Of a stretch of DNA of 64,000 bases, positions 63,816 through 64,000 are shown piece by piece (positions within the stretch are counted from its first letter, which is position 1; every line of letters starts with the position of its first letter). The DNA is from JBCDHN01 sp965224535. Its GTDB lineage: Bacteria > Verrucomicrobiota > Verrucomicrobiia > Verrucomicrobiales > DEV007. Both the position numbers and the translations under genes were made by a program. The notes beneath the pieces were generated by a model that ran no database searches, was not told where the DNA came from, and saw only the letters and a program-made list of their open reading frames with translations. The stretch covers positions 1-64,000 of the forward strand of contig CBDCZR010000005.1 of NCBI GenBank assembly GCA_965224535.1. Reading direction: 5' to 3'.

Positions 63816-64000
63816 CTACGTTCGTTTGGATTTGGATCTCCTCCGTTCGTCGCCGTAAGCCTGCGGAGCGCGGACATTGCGCAGAACCACGCGTTTTGCC
63901 GCTGAATCCGGTCCCGAAGCGAGATGCCGGCGCACCGCATCGGTCTTTTCCTGAAAACCGCGTTCCTCAGCCAATTTCTCCACGATCTCTTGCCAACGCA
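63816..64000 (-). CDS. Partial gene at window edge, C-terminus only
   Basis: 61 codons enter from beyond the right edge and end at a TAG: RWQEIVEKLAEERGFQ, DAVRRHLASGPDSAAKRVV, then an Arg/Lys-rich tail. Too little is present to name a family. It lies upstream of the membrane protein on the same strand. Confidence 0.4.
   Translation of the reverse strand, partial: RWQEIVEKLAEERGFQEKTDAVRRHLASGPDSAAKRVVLRNVRAPQAYGDERRRSKSKRT

Overview
The window has two origins. Positions 1 to about 2,376 are AT-rich, lack bacterial gene structure and carry a broken, recognisably metazoan coding segment. From about 2,377 to the end the DNA is densely coding and bacterial. The bacterium is probably in the PVC group, with Verrucomicrobiota my best guess. 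Support is indirect: the mix of families (YdjY-like, DUF6940-like, MoxR/VWA-like pairs, Cas12b) and the abundant short palindromic elements; there is no rRNA here to settle it. The contig most likely joins host (marine invertebrate) and symbiont or associated DNA artificially. Single-base homopolymer frameshifts occur in both parts, which suggests uncorrected long-read sequence.

Region by region. (1) 2.4-3.6 kb: the end of a zincin-like protein and a secreted unknown. (2) 3.6-13.9 kb: a compact, lower-GC, all-plus-strand cluster of about eleven envelope or secreted proteins. It contains two MotA/TolQ/ExbB-type channel proteins, an OmpA-like ZorB-type partner, two more single-span proteins with a similar membrane segment, and a secreted caspase/CHAT-like terminal protein. 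It resembles a Zorya-like or ExbBD-like motor complex with an unfamiliar gene set. (3) 14-26 kb: chromosomal genes (HAD, CHAT-like secreted protein, two-component pair cut by a rearrangement, group II intron 3' end, glycosyltransferase, SNF2 helicase, terpene-cyclase-like repeat protein, YdjY-like protein). (4) 26.3-33.3 kb: uppS followed by a composite CRISPR locus. A one-spacer type I-E array lies at the left end and an HD-domain stub of cas3 at the right end. Between them sit a large Cas12b (type V-B) gene, its own one-spacer array and a probable tracrRNA. The layout reads as a type I-E locus whose interior was replaced by a type V-B module. (5) 33.4-58.1 kb: mostly intact chromosomal genes, including a three-domain hydrolase, patatin, a PaaK-like ligase, a zinc-type ABC ATPase, scpA, hicB, an Hsp70-like gene, an L,D-transpeptidase, ispH, truA (frameshifted), rlmN, a MoxR/VWA pair, an AAA/PD-(D/E)XK protein, sprT-like and cysE-like genes. 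(6) 58.1-64 kb: a decaying region with a palindromic element, a 21-bp minisatellite, an ISKra4 remnant, a caspase-family gene tail, a broken pectate-lyase/LamG gene and two fragments at the right edge.

Likely cooperating sets are the 3.6-13.9 kb membrane complex; cas12b with its tracrRNA and array; the MoxR ATPase with its VWA partner; the response regulator with its kinase; and cysE-sprT-DUF6940, which overlap start to stop.
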